Source: Adineta ricciae (taxonomy: Eukaryota > Rotifera > Eurotatoria > Adinetida > Adinetidae). Taken from it: 64,000 bases of DNA. Made by a program: the position numbers and the translations under genes. Of this stretch, positions 47,598 to 60,347 are shown piece after piece. The stretch is taken from NCBI GenBank assembly GCA_905250025.1, contig CAJNOJ010000254.1, positions 1 to 64,000 of the forward strand, in the 5' to 3' direction. The notes beneath the pieces are model-generated. The model was given only the letters and a program-made list of their open reading frames with translations, searched no databases and was not told the DNA's origin. The stretch's first letter is position 1; each line of letters opens with the position of its first letter.

Positions 47598-48049
47598 AAT
47601 TATCAAGTGTTAATACATGACAAGTTGAGTCCTCTTCGTTATCTAAACTAATAAAAATAGACACGGAAAATTGTATTCGATATATTACTGAAATAAGTAT
47701 TTGTTTTGTACGTTTTATTTCGAAATAAAGACATTTTCGTGCAAAGGTACTTTTCTCCTGTTGAATTGTATCTTCAAGTGGAGGTTTTTTAAATCCCAAT
47801 ATGCCATGAGGAAAGTACATAAGACAGCACAAATCCGCTTGATAATTAACATACATGCATGACTTTCTTTTTACAATAAAAACTTGATCAAGTGAATCTT
47901 GACGTGTTTTTCTTTTTCTCTCAACAAATGACATAAAATTCATTTTGATGAACTAATGGGAATCATCCAATAGTTTGCTACTTATTCTACTATTATTCTG
48001 TTTGTTGTTGGAGTTTTGAGTCATTTTGTAAGTTTGACTGTTTTCTTTG
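47598..48049. other. Intergenic, nothing recognised
   Basis: 3' flank of the preceding gene and 5' flank of a receptor pseudogene. An open frame on the minus strand here shows no motif and is not supported. Confidence 0.4.
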
Positions 48050-48500
48050 CAATTAAAAATCTTTCGTTCGAGTCAACGCGTATTTTATTTTATTTGCGAA
48101 TCGATTTGTCTTTTATCACTTAGTTTACAAACTGATTTATCAACCACTTCTGTAATTGAGTGTAAACTAAAAACAATATTGTCACATTTTTTTAAACAGT
48201 TATCCATTTGTCTCGTTTGTTTGATTTCTCTCGATCGATTTTTATCTACAAGCTTTATCTGTTATCTCAGACAAACTAACACGTCGAAATTAGCTCAATA
48301 TTTGCTATCTGTATCGAAACTTGTCGTTTGCTCACTCAATTATTGACGGAATCTTTTTTAAAATGAATGTGGCTACTCCAGCACTGTTCAAGAGTTTGAT
48401 TGGCGTTTTAGATTAGCGAAATGTTCGATATATCGTACGTCGACGTCTAGATCAACAACTAACCGTAAAGGCACTTGCTTGGCTTGTTTGTTTTAACGTC
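48050..48500 (+). pseudogene. Receptor (DQY family) pseudogene 1
   Basis: Decayed member of the receptor array: FRSSQRVFYFICES (cf. FRVNQCAFYF), SLDRFLSTSFICYLRQTNTSKLAQ (cf. LDQYLSTNxRxxxRQMSTxKLA) and, after a large internal loss, YIVRRRLDQQLTVKALAW (TM5/6 loop). TM1, TM4-5 and the tail are missing or unreadable. Of note, it has DRF rather than DQF at the TM3 end. Confidence 0.75.
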
Positions 48501-49074
48501 ATCTTAAAAATATATCTGATATGTTTAATCTGTTAATTGAATAGTTCGTCCGAACAATCAAACGTCGTGCAACAGTTGATTAGGGTCGTAATTGATGGTT
48601 TCAGTATCTAACTTAAATAAAAAAGTAAATTTCGTTCGTTTTTTTTAGATTGGGTTGATTATTTTGTGTTTGGTAATCGTGGATTTTTGGTTCGTCATAA
48701 TCAAATTCATCCTACAGAATGAACATCAGCTTTTGAAATTCTTTCACAGAACAAAGCAACTTTTTTGATCTTCATTTGTCAAATTGAGCCATTTTTCCGT
48801 GAAATGTTCGTGCACAATTCAATTAGTAAACTGATGTAGCAGTAATAAGCGGCAAACCCGTCTGAAAATTCCTCGTAGGTTGTGCGCACGACAAGAATAA
48901 AGGTTGAGAGTAATGCTTTACCGACAAAAGTCTTGTTATGGGCTGTTTCACATTTTTAAAATAAATTTTATTTTCCAAACTATTAAGGCTAACATAAATC
49001 CTTTCATCGCATCTTTTATCATTGAGTTGCACTCGAGATCATTGTCGCGATATGATTTTCTGATTTCACAACGA
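48501..49074. other. Intergenic between receptor copies
   Basis: No gene supported. An open frame runs in from 48904 to the next receptor, but receptor homology starts at the ATG at 49075. Confidence 0.4.
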
Positions 49075-50146
49075 ATGTCTACATCTCTGATACTTCTAAT
49101 ACATCGTGTCAGCGATACGTATGAATTGTACAGTTATTCTGTTCTTCTTATCATTGGAATGATTAGTAACTTTTTGAATGCTACTGTATTTCTTACTTTT
49201 CGGCCGTTTCGAGTAAATCAATGCGCTTTTTATTTTGCTGCTGAATCGATTGCAAACATTGGATTGTTTCTTGTTATTTTTCCACTAAATATTTATTATC
49301 GTATAAGTAATATTGATCTAACTCATGTTTCATTATGTTGGTGTAAAATGGAAGCTGGACTTTCCGGATCGTTTGGTCTTTGTTCACTTTATGCAATCTG
49401 TTTCCAGACAATCGATCAATATCTGGCAACAAATCCTCGGCCTAGTTTTCGACAAATTAGTACAATGAAGCTGGCTCGTCGATCCGTTCTTTGCATCGCT
49501 TGTTTTGCTATTCTTCATAACATTCCCTTAATTATTACATCGGAAATTCAAGAATCTGGCTCATGTTCAGTGTCGAATGACGCTCTTCAAACTTATAACG
49601 CTGTTTTTTACTATCCAGTTTTATGCACTGCTTTACCATTACTCACTACGATTACGTTTAGTTTTTTAGCTTACCGTAATGTTCGTCGAATTGTACGAAG
49701 ACAGATGCCTGTCGTTCGCCGTCGGTTAGATCGACAAATGACCGTAATGGTTTTAGCACGCACCGTAAATCTGATTTTACTCGGTTTACCATACGTTATC
49801 TACAACATTTATACACTAAATCTTCGCGACATAGATCAGAATCAGTTAGAAGAAGTCATCGTTGGCTTGGTCGGTCTGTTGGCATATTCATTGTTATATT
49901 TAAATTTTGCGGTAGGATGAAATAATAGACACGAATAATGTTTGAGTGTTCATCGTTTAGGTGAACTTTTATCTATTTTTGATTGTATCAACACGCTTTC
50001 GTCGTCAAGTCAAACACGGTATAATGAAGAAATGTTGCGCAAAATGTTATAATTTCCATCCTTCAAACCGACGAAGACATAGTCGAAATCAAGTTGTACC
50101 CGAAACAGCTCTTAGACAAGTATCTGGTGGTGTAGAATCAGCATAG
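49075..50146 (+). CDS. Rhodopsin-like receptor, DQY family
   Basis: Exons 49075..49911 (837 nt) and 49961..50146, 49-bp intron after TM7, 340 aa. Seven hydrophobic segments; GMISNFLNATVFL (TM1), PFRVNQCAFYFAAESI, WCKMEAGLSGSFG, TIDQYLATNPRPSFRQISTMKLARR at the TM3 end and loop, YRNVRRIVRRQMPVVRRRLDRQMT before TM6, and a basic cytosolic tail (TRFRRQVKHGIMKKCCAKC, with possible palmitoylation cysteines). The ATG at 49075 is chosen because exon 1 then has the same 837-nt length as in two other array members. Intact; ligand unknown. Confidence 0.88.
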
Positions 50147-51114
50147 CACTGCATGTAAAGTTGCAATGATTGAATACAACTCATGTCTTCTCAGTTCGTT
50201 TTTTTTTTAATAAAAAAATCACATTTGGTCTTAAATGTTTTGTTTATTTTTATAAAACAGAAGAGATTGTCGACCTTCATTCCATCATTTCTATACTTTT
50301 CATTCAGGTACATCTACAGATTAGATATTCTCATTCATCAAGAAGAAACGAGTCATTCTCCTCGTCCATCTGGCGTAAAAGGAATTACAATTAACTCCAA
50401 TACCTCTTATGATGACGTTCATTCTATATGAACTAAAATGCATTATTCGTTTCTCTAAACTTTTCATCTCGGGAATATTTATGTAACTTTTGCTCTCCAA
50501 TGGTTTATTTCTATCATACATCTTGAATTTTACATGCAAATTGTTTGATGCTACTCTGCTCAGGCAAAAAAGTACATATCATACTATAATTCATATAACA
50601 AAATCATACAAGTTTGTTAATAGAAAAAAAGGCAGTTGTTTTGGGTTAACTTCGTAAGTACTTATTCACTGGAATGTTTTTACTCATCCTGAAGAAGTAT
50701 GATCAATTTCGTGCTTTTCAATTTAATCATGAGAACTCTACAAACGGAGAAGAGCATAAAATCAGACTTTATTTTCTGTTTAATTAACTAGAAATTTCAA
50801 TCTGTCACATCCATAAACAGTTTAAACTGCTTTATTTAAATGTAAGAATGCAAACAGAGAGGAAATGATTCATTTTCCTCTACTATTATTACTGAGATGA
50901 TTTAGTACTGGACCTGTCGTGTTGTCAACACAAAAGATTATCAATTTCATACTTTAATTAGTTTTCGCTCAATCGAAGTTTAGATTCTTATGATTTGCAT
51001 ACTTATTTTATAGTCGCTATATCCACGGTTTTGTCATCTTCATTTTACAATATGAAAGCAACATAAGAGCGTTTCTTACTTATTTCTCCGATTTTCTTCT
51101 ACTTCAGAATAACT
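50147..51114. other. Intergenic, nothing recognised
   Basis: AT-rich, about 1 kb, between an intact receptor and the next receptor pseudogene. No supportable gene. Confidence 0.4.
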
Positions 51115-51680
51115 GATATTAATCCTATCAGCGTTTCGCTCGTCTGGTGTAAAATAAAAATTCTAGTTGTAGTGTCCTTTGGATTTTGTTTATTGTTTAC
51201 AATTTGTTTTCACACATTCGATCAATTCTTGTTGTTGTTTTCTTCATTTGTTCTCCATAGTATTCCATTTTCCCATCTGCATAGACATTCAAATATCTAA
51301 TCTGTGTGGAATATTTAATCCTATATTCAATATGTATAACATTCAATCTATTAGTTTATCGTAATGTTCGTCGAATTATTCGAAGATAAACTACTTTTGT
51401 TCGTCACCGAATAGATCAACAGATGATATCCATGGTTTTAGCACATGTCACAAGTCTTTTCGGGCTTCACTTGCTTTACATTATTTACGAATTTAATCTG
51501 ATTACAACTGATGAAAACCAGTTAGAGGTACTTGTGATCAGTTTGTTCGGTCCGTTTGCATATTCTCTGCTATATTTAACTTTTTCAGTAGGATACCAAA
51601 GTGTTTAACACATATTTCAATGCTTATTATTTAGATAAACTTTTATCTGTTTCCGTCTGAACGTTTTCCTTGACAAATGA
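51115..51680 (+). pseudogene. Receptor (DQY family) pseudogene 2
   Basis: Only the middle and end survive: LVWCKIKILVVVSFG and CFHTFDQF (TM3), a large gap replacing TM4-5, then YRNVRRIIRR followed by a stop, RIDQQMISMVLAHV (TM6), DENQLEVLVISLFGPFAYSLLYLTFS (TM7), the intron donor GTAGG and the exon 2 start after TATTTAG. It is closest to the gene at 49075 in the TM7 region (both have ENQLE/QNQLEE and AYSLLYL). Confidence 0.8.
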
Positions 51681-53454
51681 CACATAGAGTAGTGAAAAAA
51701 AGTCCTATGTAGTATTAGCTAGTATGCGTTGCAGGAATCCAGCGGTTCTTGAAACCATTCATACGGTGTTGTCCGATGTAGACTCTGTAAAATCATCTGT
51801 ATATACTGTATAAGAATAACATCGTAATGACTCATGTATAATTGACTATTCAAGATAAACAGTCGAATTTTTAGAAAAGGAATGTCTATGAAAGTGTTTA
51901 ATCTATCGATCAAGTAATAACAAGATGTTCAGTGGTACCTGGATTTACTAAGTGAAAAACAACAGTATAGAATAATATCGTGTCGATTGTTTTCATTTGT
52001 CTTATTTTCCACAGTCATATACAATCAATTGTCGTGCGTTCCTCAATTCTGCCGCACTTATATTCACAGGAGAGTTTGTATACTTTTTCAATCGAAGTCA
52101 ATAATGAAATAGAAGATTAAGTAAGAGCGACTTTTCACTCGTTTAAGTATTATACGTTAAGCCAAGTGTTAATAATCTTTATTTTACTTAATTACGTACG
52201 AATATTATCCGTAATAGCGTATGATGGGAAAAGACAACTTTGATGAATTAATTCCACAAAATCTTCCTCGACTTTTCTTAGCAACAGTTATTTGCGATCA
52301 AGATAATCTTTATTTAAGGATGCTAACTCATCTTGGTTGGCTTAGAAGCATTTCTGTCTGGCAACTAATATGTATAATTTCGTTAATTTCAAATTAATGA
52401 TTTTAAAATGATAAGGCATAAGTTCAGCGGTGACATTTTATGATAAATAGATTCTGCTGTTGGTCGCATTCCATCCTTGCTGATCTTTATTTCTACTTGA
52501 ATCATGACGTCGTCATATTTGTAATCGTATCTATAGCTATTGTCATGATGTGTCCATTCGACTTGAACATCCATGATCTATACAGTGTGGTTGAAGTTCT
52601 GTTCAAAAAATTCCTTATTCACTTCAAGATGTTTGCCTCCGAAATTGTTTACCATTATAGTCATTAATGAATATAGTTGAAGAAACGTTTCAGTTTTGAC
52701 CATCCGTTTGTAGGCTTCGCTACCAGAGTGATGTCAAATCATCTGCCATGTCATTTCAATCAGCCTTTTAGAATATTGTTAGAGATTTATTATAGAGGAC
52801 GAAAAGTCGATTACTTAAAGTTATTTCTGTGAACATAATAACGTATCGAAATAGACACAAATTGTATCAGATTGAATAAGCCGGTGCTTATGTCATTCAT
52901 TCTTTCATGAAACTTTGAATCAACCAATATAAATGAAGAAGAGAATAATCATCTACTGAATATTGATCACTTCGTGCATCAATTATCGCTGACTAATATA
53001 ATCATACGAAATGGTTATGTTTGTCCGAAGGACGTGATATGTATTTCATACCTACTCGAAGAGAAAAGCAGAGTTTTTCACTATCAATCAATATACATCA
53101 ACAAAATCGGACAGATTGTGATCGTCTGCATTGTCTTTGCGAATATATTATGCTGTATTCGTCTTTCTTTCGAGTATCAATACCAGAGTCATTGTCTAAT
53201 AGCAAGAGTTTTTCATCAAACTTTCGCTTTTTTTTCACATAAGCAAAATAACTTGGACTTAATGTATTTCGTTACTTAATTTGCTCCTCTTCTGTATAAA
53301 TCATTCTAATCCGTTAGTCACCGATTATCATATTTTAATTTATCTTGAAGATATTTTCAGGAAAAAGAGTCACATGGTAATACGTTTGCTTTAACGAAGT
53401 CAATTACTATCTTAGTTTATCCGTCTATAGAGTAAGAAGACAACTTTTCCTCAA
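51681..53454. other. Intergenic, nothing recognised
   Basis: About 1.8 kb, AT-rich. Short ORFs show no receptor homology or other motif. I see nothing supportable. Confidence 0.4.
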
Positions 53455-54560
53455 ATGGCCAAAGAAAATAATGCGACTATGGAGATGAATTCAACGCTGG
53501 ATGCAGTACAATCTATCTACTATATAAGCAAAATATTCGAATTGTCTGCAGACATCATTATTCTGACTGCTGGAGTAATCGGTAATGTGTTAATCATTTT
53601 CTTTTTTACGAAACTACGTATTTTCCGTGGAAATCAATGTGCTTACTATTTAAAAATTTGCGCAATTACCGACATGGGCGTTGTAATCGCTATGCTTCCA
53701 TCCAATATCGTGGGTTATTTGATCAACGAAATTCTTGCAAGACTCACCGTGATTTGGTGCAAAATACAACTGATGTCTTCATATAGTTGTGGTCTGTATT
53801 CTCTTTACACAATATGTTTCATTGCTCTTGATCAATACTTATCCACAAATCATCGACAAATTTGGCGACAAATGAGCACAATCAGACTAGCTCATTGTTT
53901 GTCATATTTCAATATGAGTGTAGCCGTATTTCACGGAATCCTCTTTCTAATTTTTGCGGAAATTGGTATAATCGGATGCACTATTTATCACCCGATCGCT
54001 CGTATTTATTTCACTTTCTTCTATTATCCAATACTGAGTGGGGTCCTTCCATTAGCAATCAGCAGTACGTTGGGTTTACTGGCATATAGAAATGTTCGCC
54101 GAATTATTCGAAGACAAATTCCAGTAGTGCGCCGTCGACTGGATCGTCAAATGACAGCCATAGCTCTAGCGAGAGTATTATGCATTTTCATATTGGGTGT
54201 TCCATTTCTTCTTGCCAGTCTTGTTGAAGCAAACACCATATATAGTTTTCAAGATCCAAGAGGAAGGGCTATACTCAGTTTTATCGTGAAAATCACATAT
54301 ACATTGCTGTATGTTAATCATGCAGTAAGTGGAGTCATTTTGAAAAACTAGCCAGTGAATCCGAACTTTCGTTCTAGATCAATTTCTATGTATTTTTGAT
54401 CATTTCACCACGTTTTCGACATCAAATTAAAAACTTTATTTTGAAAAAACGTTCGCGTCAAGTAACACGAGTGTGCAATCAAGAAGTCGTCAGTCCAGTA
54501 AATAACCAATCTACACCCGAGAATGATCCATGCCGTGTGTCCGTTCTTGAATCTGTATAG
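53455..54560 (+). CDS. Rhodopsin-like receptor, DQY family
   Basis: Exons 53455..54324 and 54378..54560, 53-bp intron after TM7, 350 aa. N-terminal NxT/S sites (ENNATMEMNST), then seven membrane segments with GVIGNVLII (TM1), IFRGNQCAYYLKICAITD, WCKIQLMSSYSCGLYS, ALDQYLSTNHRQIWRQMSTIRLA, FYYPILSGVLP, YRNVRRIIRRQIPVVRRRLDRQMT and a basic tail (PRFRHQIKNFILKKRSRQ) ending VLESV, a possible PDZ-binding end. It forms a subgroup with the gene at 57108 (shared NHRQ, YYLKI, VCNQ/VCNR tail). Confidence 0.9.
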
Positions 54561-56027
54561 TTGAAAAATAGACTTACTGAAATATCGTTGTATTCGTCTT
54601 GAGGATGAGGGTGTGAGTTTCCAAATATTTTAGTTGATTGTCTCAATTAACTCATGCAACACCCACTGTGAAGTAGGTTGTCGCATGTAATAGAAATCGT
54701 TGCTGACTTCAGAAGGAACAACGTGAAGTTCACGTCTGTCAGGATGGCACACAACAACAAAGGAATGTTAATCAGCCTGATTTAATTCATAAAATTCTAT
54801 AGAAGTCCCTGATTTCTAACTGTTACTCTAATCAGAAATTCAGATAAGGAATGATTTCTGAAGTTGAAAAGTCAGTACAGGTATATTGGACATACAGAAC
54901 GATAACAAATATTTCAAACTACTTGAAATATTTTAAATGAAAAGATCTCTTACACGTTAAGTTAAGATGTTGTAGGTCGAATTTACATGATTTTCTACTT
55001 CGTCGAAATAATGAATTGTAAGTAAAATCATACACAGTGTATGCGGTTCATTAAAACGACCAGCAAGACGACGAAGACGATTCGCAAAAGATTAAATGCC
55101 GATCGACTTAATTGCAAGAGAGCTGGACAGTGAACAGTTGAACAATTTTGATCCAATGATTCAAATGGTACTAAAGTTATCCGAGGAGTCAGTACACGCA
55201 AAATATGCCTTGCATCATTGAGGATATTTGATGATCAGTATTTTGAATCACTCTAACGAGCAATTGTGTCATTTTATTTAAATACATCAGAAGAAAACAT
55301 TATCAAATTAATAAACGAATGTAGACTTGGGAGGCATACCGCTCAACATATAACAATACTTTTCCTGCCGTATTTCATGCCATGAAGCCAAATTTAACGA
55401 GCATTTTGTTACTCCTAAATGTACTGTTAAAAAACTAGACTAAAACATTTCCTAAAGACAACGACACGTTCAGCATCTGCTCGTCTCAAAGTTTCCTACA
55501 AAATGGTCTGAATGAGTGACAACATATTTTTCATAATCCTTTACTTACTGGTTCATTGGTAATGTATTTCAAGTGTCAATTATATAGATAACAGTTCTCT
55601 GCTGATGCATGAATACACAATTTCTTTCTTGGCCAGCGCTCTTATCTCAGATGCGTTGTTATTTTCTGATTAAAAAGAATAAGCTTTCATATCTTTTCTT
55701 TTTCGTTGTTCCATGAAACGTTAACAGACGTTGGCAGAGTGCGTCTGCTAATGCTCTTGTCATGAGTTTGCGGAAACAATGTAATTTTTTTCTCATAATG
55801 TCAAACATAATTGAATTTAACTTTCGACTCGCTCATCCCTTTATCAAAACTCACGAATTTTCTGATACCAAAGAACACATGTACTTTTTTTCTTGATAAA
55901 TAAAAATTGACTAGTAATCGATACTTTTCATCTCTTGTGTCACACGTTAACGCAAGATTGATCTGGCATATATTTTCTTAGCAAGTTTCATCTTATAGAA
56001 AGATATTCCATCAATGTTCTTGAGTTA
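54561..56027. other. Intergenic, nothing recognised
   Basis: About 1.5 kb of AT-rich DNA between array members with no supportable gene. Confidence 0.4.
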
Positions 56028-56850
56028 TTGTCGTCTACACAAGTTGTGATAAATTCAATGCTCGTATCGATGCCTCGTGCCTCAGGACTGCAACATACGT
56101 TTTATAGTAATGTTGTTGTTTTTGTCACCGGAATAACTGGAAATTTAGCTACTCTTATTGTATTTATGACTTTACGGTGTTTTAGAATAAACCAGTTTGC
56201 TTTTTATTTTGTAATTGAATTTATTTCCACCATTGGATTGTTTGCTGTCCTTTTTCGGTATATTTCTACACTTGTCTCACTGGTGTTGATCCAACGCGAA
56301 CGTCATACTTCTGGCGCAAGTTTTTATTTACACCTTCACACTTTTTCTGTCTTTGTTCGCTTTTTAAACTGTTTCCAATCGTTCGATCAATTCATGACGA
56401 CTTCATCTTACACAATATTACATTTATTATCTACCTATGGAATGTACGGTAGTTAACAAAGAGATGAAGATGTATTCGACAATCTGCTACTATTCAATTC
56501 TGAATAATATTTTGCTATTAGTGATCACTGTCACACTAAGCTTATTTTCTTAGTGTAATGTTCGTCGAATTATCTGTAGACAAATTTCTCTTGTTCGTTG
56601 TCGCTTAGATCAACAAATGACAGCGATGGCTTTAACATGTGTTACCAGTCGGATTGTACTTGAATTACCGTACATTATCTAGAAGTATCAGTCAATAATC
56701 AATTGAAAGTAGATATTGTTGCATTGGTAGGTGTAATTGATTATTCAGCGTTATATTTAGCTTATGGAGTAAGAAAGAAAATCTTTTCTGAAATTCAATT
56801 TGATTACTTTTGATTTCGAGAAGTTTTTATCTATTTCTCTGCTATTCACA
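56028..56850 (+). pseudogene. Receptor (DQY family) pseudogene 3
   Basis: A readable 5' part (TGITGNLATLIVF for TM1, CFRINQFAFYFVIEF, CFQSFDQFMTTSS for the TM3 end) ends in a stop at 56456. Downstream pieces of TM5/6 (CNVRRIIC, LVRCRLDQQMTAMALTC), TM7 and the exon 2 start (VFIYFS) survive out of frame, and TM4-5 is largely deleted. Closest in style to the 49075 gene. Confidence 0.8.
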
Positions 56851-57107
56851 ATGACGTCACTGTCGGTATACTCAGCCAGACGTATACCTATTTTGACTGG
56901 GTGTTGAGACAAAATTTTCTCCTTCAAAACACAAATTTTTTACAAGAAACACGCTTGAGTGAATTGATGGAACTTGTTTTTAGAAAAAGAATGAAATTCA
57001 GTAGAACACAGAGCGTTCCATTTATTTCCTTGTTTATATAATCTAATAAAAGTCAAGCTTCTCCTCGAAACTCGGACGCTGTCAAGTAAAGGACGGTTGT
57101 ATCGAAG

Positions 57108-58199
57108 ATGTCTACATTCGAAACAGTACAGTTGATCTCAACGATAGATAAATACTATGTACTTTACACAAGTGTAATTCTTCTCTGCATCGGAACAATT
57201 GGTAATGTGTTAAAATTTATTATTTTCGCAAAAATTCGTTCATTTCGTGGAAATCAATGCGCTTATTATTTAAAAATCAGCTCAATCACTGATACAGGCG
57301 TTTTGGTGGCCACACTTCCATTTTTAGTTGTAGATTCTGTATTAGGGATAAAACTGGTAGGACTGAGTCCGGCTTGGTGTAAAATACAGTTGATGTTCAT
57401 ATACACTTGTGGTTTATATTCTATTTTCACAATGTGTTGCATTGCTCTTGATCAATACCTATCCACAAATCATCGACAAACTTGGCGACAAATGAGCACT
57501 ATTAAGTTGGCACAGCGTTTGTCATGTTTCAATATGAGTGTTGCCGTATTTCACGGAATTCTCTTTCTAATTTTCGCTAACTATGGTGTAGGAGGATGTA
57601 GCATTTACAATCCTATTGCACAAGTCTATTTTACATATTTTTATTATCCAATACTGAGCGGCATCCTTCCAATCATAGTCAGTGGTACATTTAGTTTGTT
57701 GGCCTATCAAAATGTTCGTCGAATTATTCGAATGCAAATTCCAGTAGTTCGTCGTCGACTTGATCGTCAAATGACTGCATTAGCGCTGTCCAGAGTATTG
57801 TGCATTATCGTATTAGGCGTGCCATTTCTCTGTTACAGCCTAGTTGACATTAACTCGAGAAATAGTCTGCAAGATCCTGCAAAACAAGCTGTTCTTCATT
57901 TATCAGCAACAATAGTATATTCATTTATGTACCTTAACTATTCAGTAAGTGAACTCTGTTTGATCGCATTTCGACAAACAGTGAAACAATTGAAAGTTTC
58001 TTTTTAGATCGATTTCTACATGTTTTTGATCATTTCGCCTCGATTTCGTCACCAAGCGAAAAATTTTATTATAAAAAAACCTTGGCATCAAGTGACACGA
58101 GTGTGTAATCGAGGAATGGTCAGTCCAATAAATAATCAAGTTATCGCACCCGAGAATGACCCTGGTGGTGGTCGTGCATCTGTTCTTGAATCTATATAG
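57108..58199 (+). CDS. Rhodopsin-like receptor, DQY family
   Basis: Exons 57108..57944 (837 nt) and 58008..58199, 63-bp intron after TM7, 342 aa. Marks: GTIGNVLKFIIF (TM1), SFRGNQCAYYLKISSITD, WCKIQLMFIYTCGLYS, CIALDQYLSTNHRQTWRQMST, FYYPILSGILP, YQNVRRIIRMQIPVVRRRLDRQMT, and the tail PRFRHQAKNFIIKKPWHQ ending VLESI. The arginine of the E/DRY box is Gln, as in the other intact members. It is the close paralogue and probable donor/recipient partner of the pseudogene at 60348. Confidence 0.9.
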
Positions 58200-58683
58200 T
58201 TGAAAAATAGACTCACTGAAATGTGTGAAATGATGAGGATATATGGAGTGAAGGAGAAGAAAGTGGTAATTTTCTGCACTTCCCATGTAGTCGGTGGTTG
58301 CATTAACACGCAATTGCTGCTATTATAATGATTATAATAACGATAATTAAATGATAACGTAGGCACTGGTTACATGGATCGTAAGGTTTTCTTCTAAGTA
58401 AATAAACATTTCGAACCGAACGGATTATTGTCTACGTGTTCAGTATCAGTATAGAGTTCATGTTTATTCAAAGATATGCGTCGCTCCTCTATTAATAGTT
58501 TTCCCGGGCTCCGTTTTTCGTTGTATTGCAATTTGCATTGATAATCAACATTTATTAGCTGATCACTTTGAGGCTTCTCGGACAGTAAACGGCGGCTGTA
58601 TGCAACATTCACTTTTCATTGGTGATAAGCGAATTTCTCTCGTCATTCAACTTATGATTTCGTATTATACATCTTATATATTA
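58200..58683. other. Intergenic, nothing recognised
   Basis: Flank between the receptor gene and the repeat at 58684. No supportable gene. Confidence 0.4.
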
Positions 58684-59294
58684 ACTAGACGGGCTGTCAG
58701 GCTTCGCCCGACCGCGAAATACGGTGCGCGAAGTTTCGCCGATACCTTCATTCGATTTAGATGAATGAATAGTTTATTTCTGCAACCATGTAGTTTGAAG
58801 TTAGAATTTTTCTAGTTGACATAGTTCAAAATGAATTGCTCACTAGGACTGTATTTAATGATAGCAAATTTGAATTGACAGAAGTCATAAAGAAAGTACT
58901 CAAATCGAAGCCTCTATGAACTAAAATCTAGAGAGACATGAGGTCGCCGCATTCATTAATTGCCTTTTCAACTAATCAGAGCACATTTCTGACAAATATT
59001 TTCGCGCCTGCTCGTCTTTTAATTATCTCCACTGCTTGAAAGATGTTCGCCACAGTTTACCACAGAGTCCGTGTTTTATTTTGGGCAAACGACAATAGTT
59101 TATGAAATTCTGAGAAAAAATATCTCATCTTCACCTAGCTAACTGCTCGACAGCGTTTATCCTACAGTCCAACGACGCTCCGATCCTTTGATCACCGCGT
59201 CACTAAAAATGGACTTTGGATGGTTGTCTAGAAAGAAAGAGTATAAAAAGACGCGATGAAACTCAAGAATACGATGCTAACGCACCGTATTAAT
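58684..59294 (+). repeat. ACTAGACGG repeat, third copy
   Basis: Full-length match to 45951-46632 without the doubled right end. Starts ACTAGACGGGCTGTCAGG after TTA and ends GCACCGTATTAAT before TAG. The near-terminal AATACGGTGCG and CGCACCGTATT are inverted repeats. Non-coding, non-autonomous; its high identity to the copy 13 kb away indicates recent spread. Confidence 0.8.
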
Positions 59295-60347
59295 TAGCAA
59301 TGAAAGATTCTGTTTACATCATGTCAAGCGTCCATCGAATCTATTCACTACAAGCCTTCGGAACAAAATTTGCTTTCAAATTTGATCTAAACTCCAAGCT
59401 TTCCCATTTACGCATCGACTATTTTTCTAATATGTTAATTTAAGTACCTGTACATAAGAGGTACTAATCTTTACCCAACACGACGATTGACATCTTCTGA
59501 TGAACTGAACGATCAGCATTAAATTTGATTTATTAGTATACCAATGGATTCGCCATGTTATCTGTGATCAGCTACTAGTCTGACTGTGCCCAATGTATTA
59601 TCTATTACCCATATCTGCAGTATTTATTGAATAAATCTTCGGATCTCAGTTATCAATAAGTTCGAAGTGCCTGCGTATTTACTCATGTATTCTTTTTGAA
59701 TAAAATTTTAACTATGTAACACTCGCATTCAGACGTCATAATTCGGAAGCACGTAATAATAAGGAAACATGATCGCATGTTGATTAATATGTACTAGAAG
59801 AACAATACAGGAAGAAAGAGTCAAACTATAGAATTTTATTTTATTTTTCATTTTGTAGACTGGAGGTTTCAATTATTTGTCTCATGGTTCCATAGAATTT
59901 TTTGTTGCCTATTAAATAGAAAATCCCTGTTATTGAGGTAACAACACGAACAAGAATTCCAGTCACACAAGTCCTTCTAAAATTATTTTTAGCATCAAAT
60001 CTTCCATAGAGAATAAGGAACATACAAATGCGAAACTAACATGACTACTAATATATGCCGTCAACCGTATATTTAATTGAATGGATATGCTGACAAAAGA
60101 TTTCTTCTTAAGGTTTATCTCTTCATAAACAGAAGCATGTTTAAATGAACTGAAAGAACTCGTCTGAGAGTAACAGAAAGCTGAAACTTCAAAGAACATA
60201 TAACATTCTATTTATTTCTATTAGTTTATTCGTCGAAAAAGTAGATGTGTTAACAAGTGATTCGATTTACTGGTATATAATCTGACAAAAGTCACATTTC
60301 TCCTCAGAATGCAGCAAGTGCACAGGATGCCGGTGATCTTGTTAAAA
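59295..60347. other. Intergenic, nothing recognised
   Basis: About 1 kb with no supportable gene, between the repeat and a receptor pseudogene. Confidence 0.4.

Noticed and set aside
47388-47943. Minus-strand open frame over the acidic-tail gene
   Set aside because: It is antisense to a spliced coding exon rich in GAN codons, which automatically gives a long open frame on the other strand; no motif.
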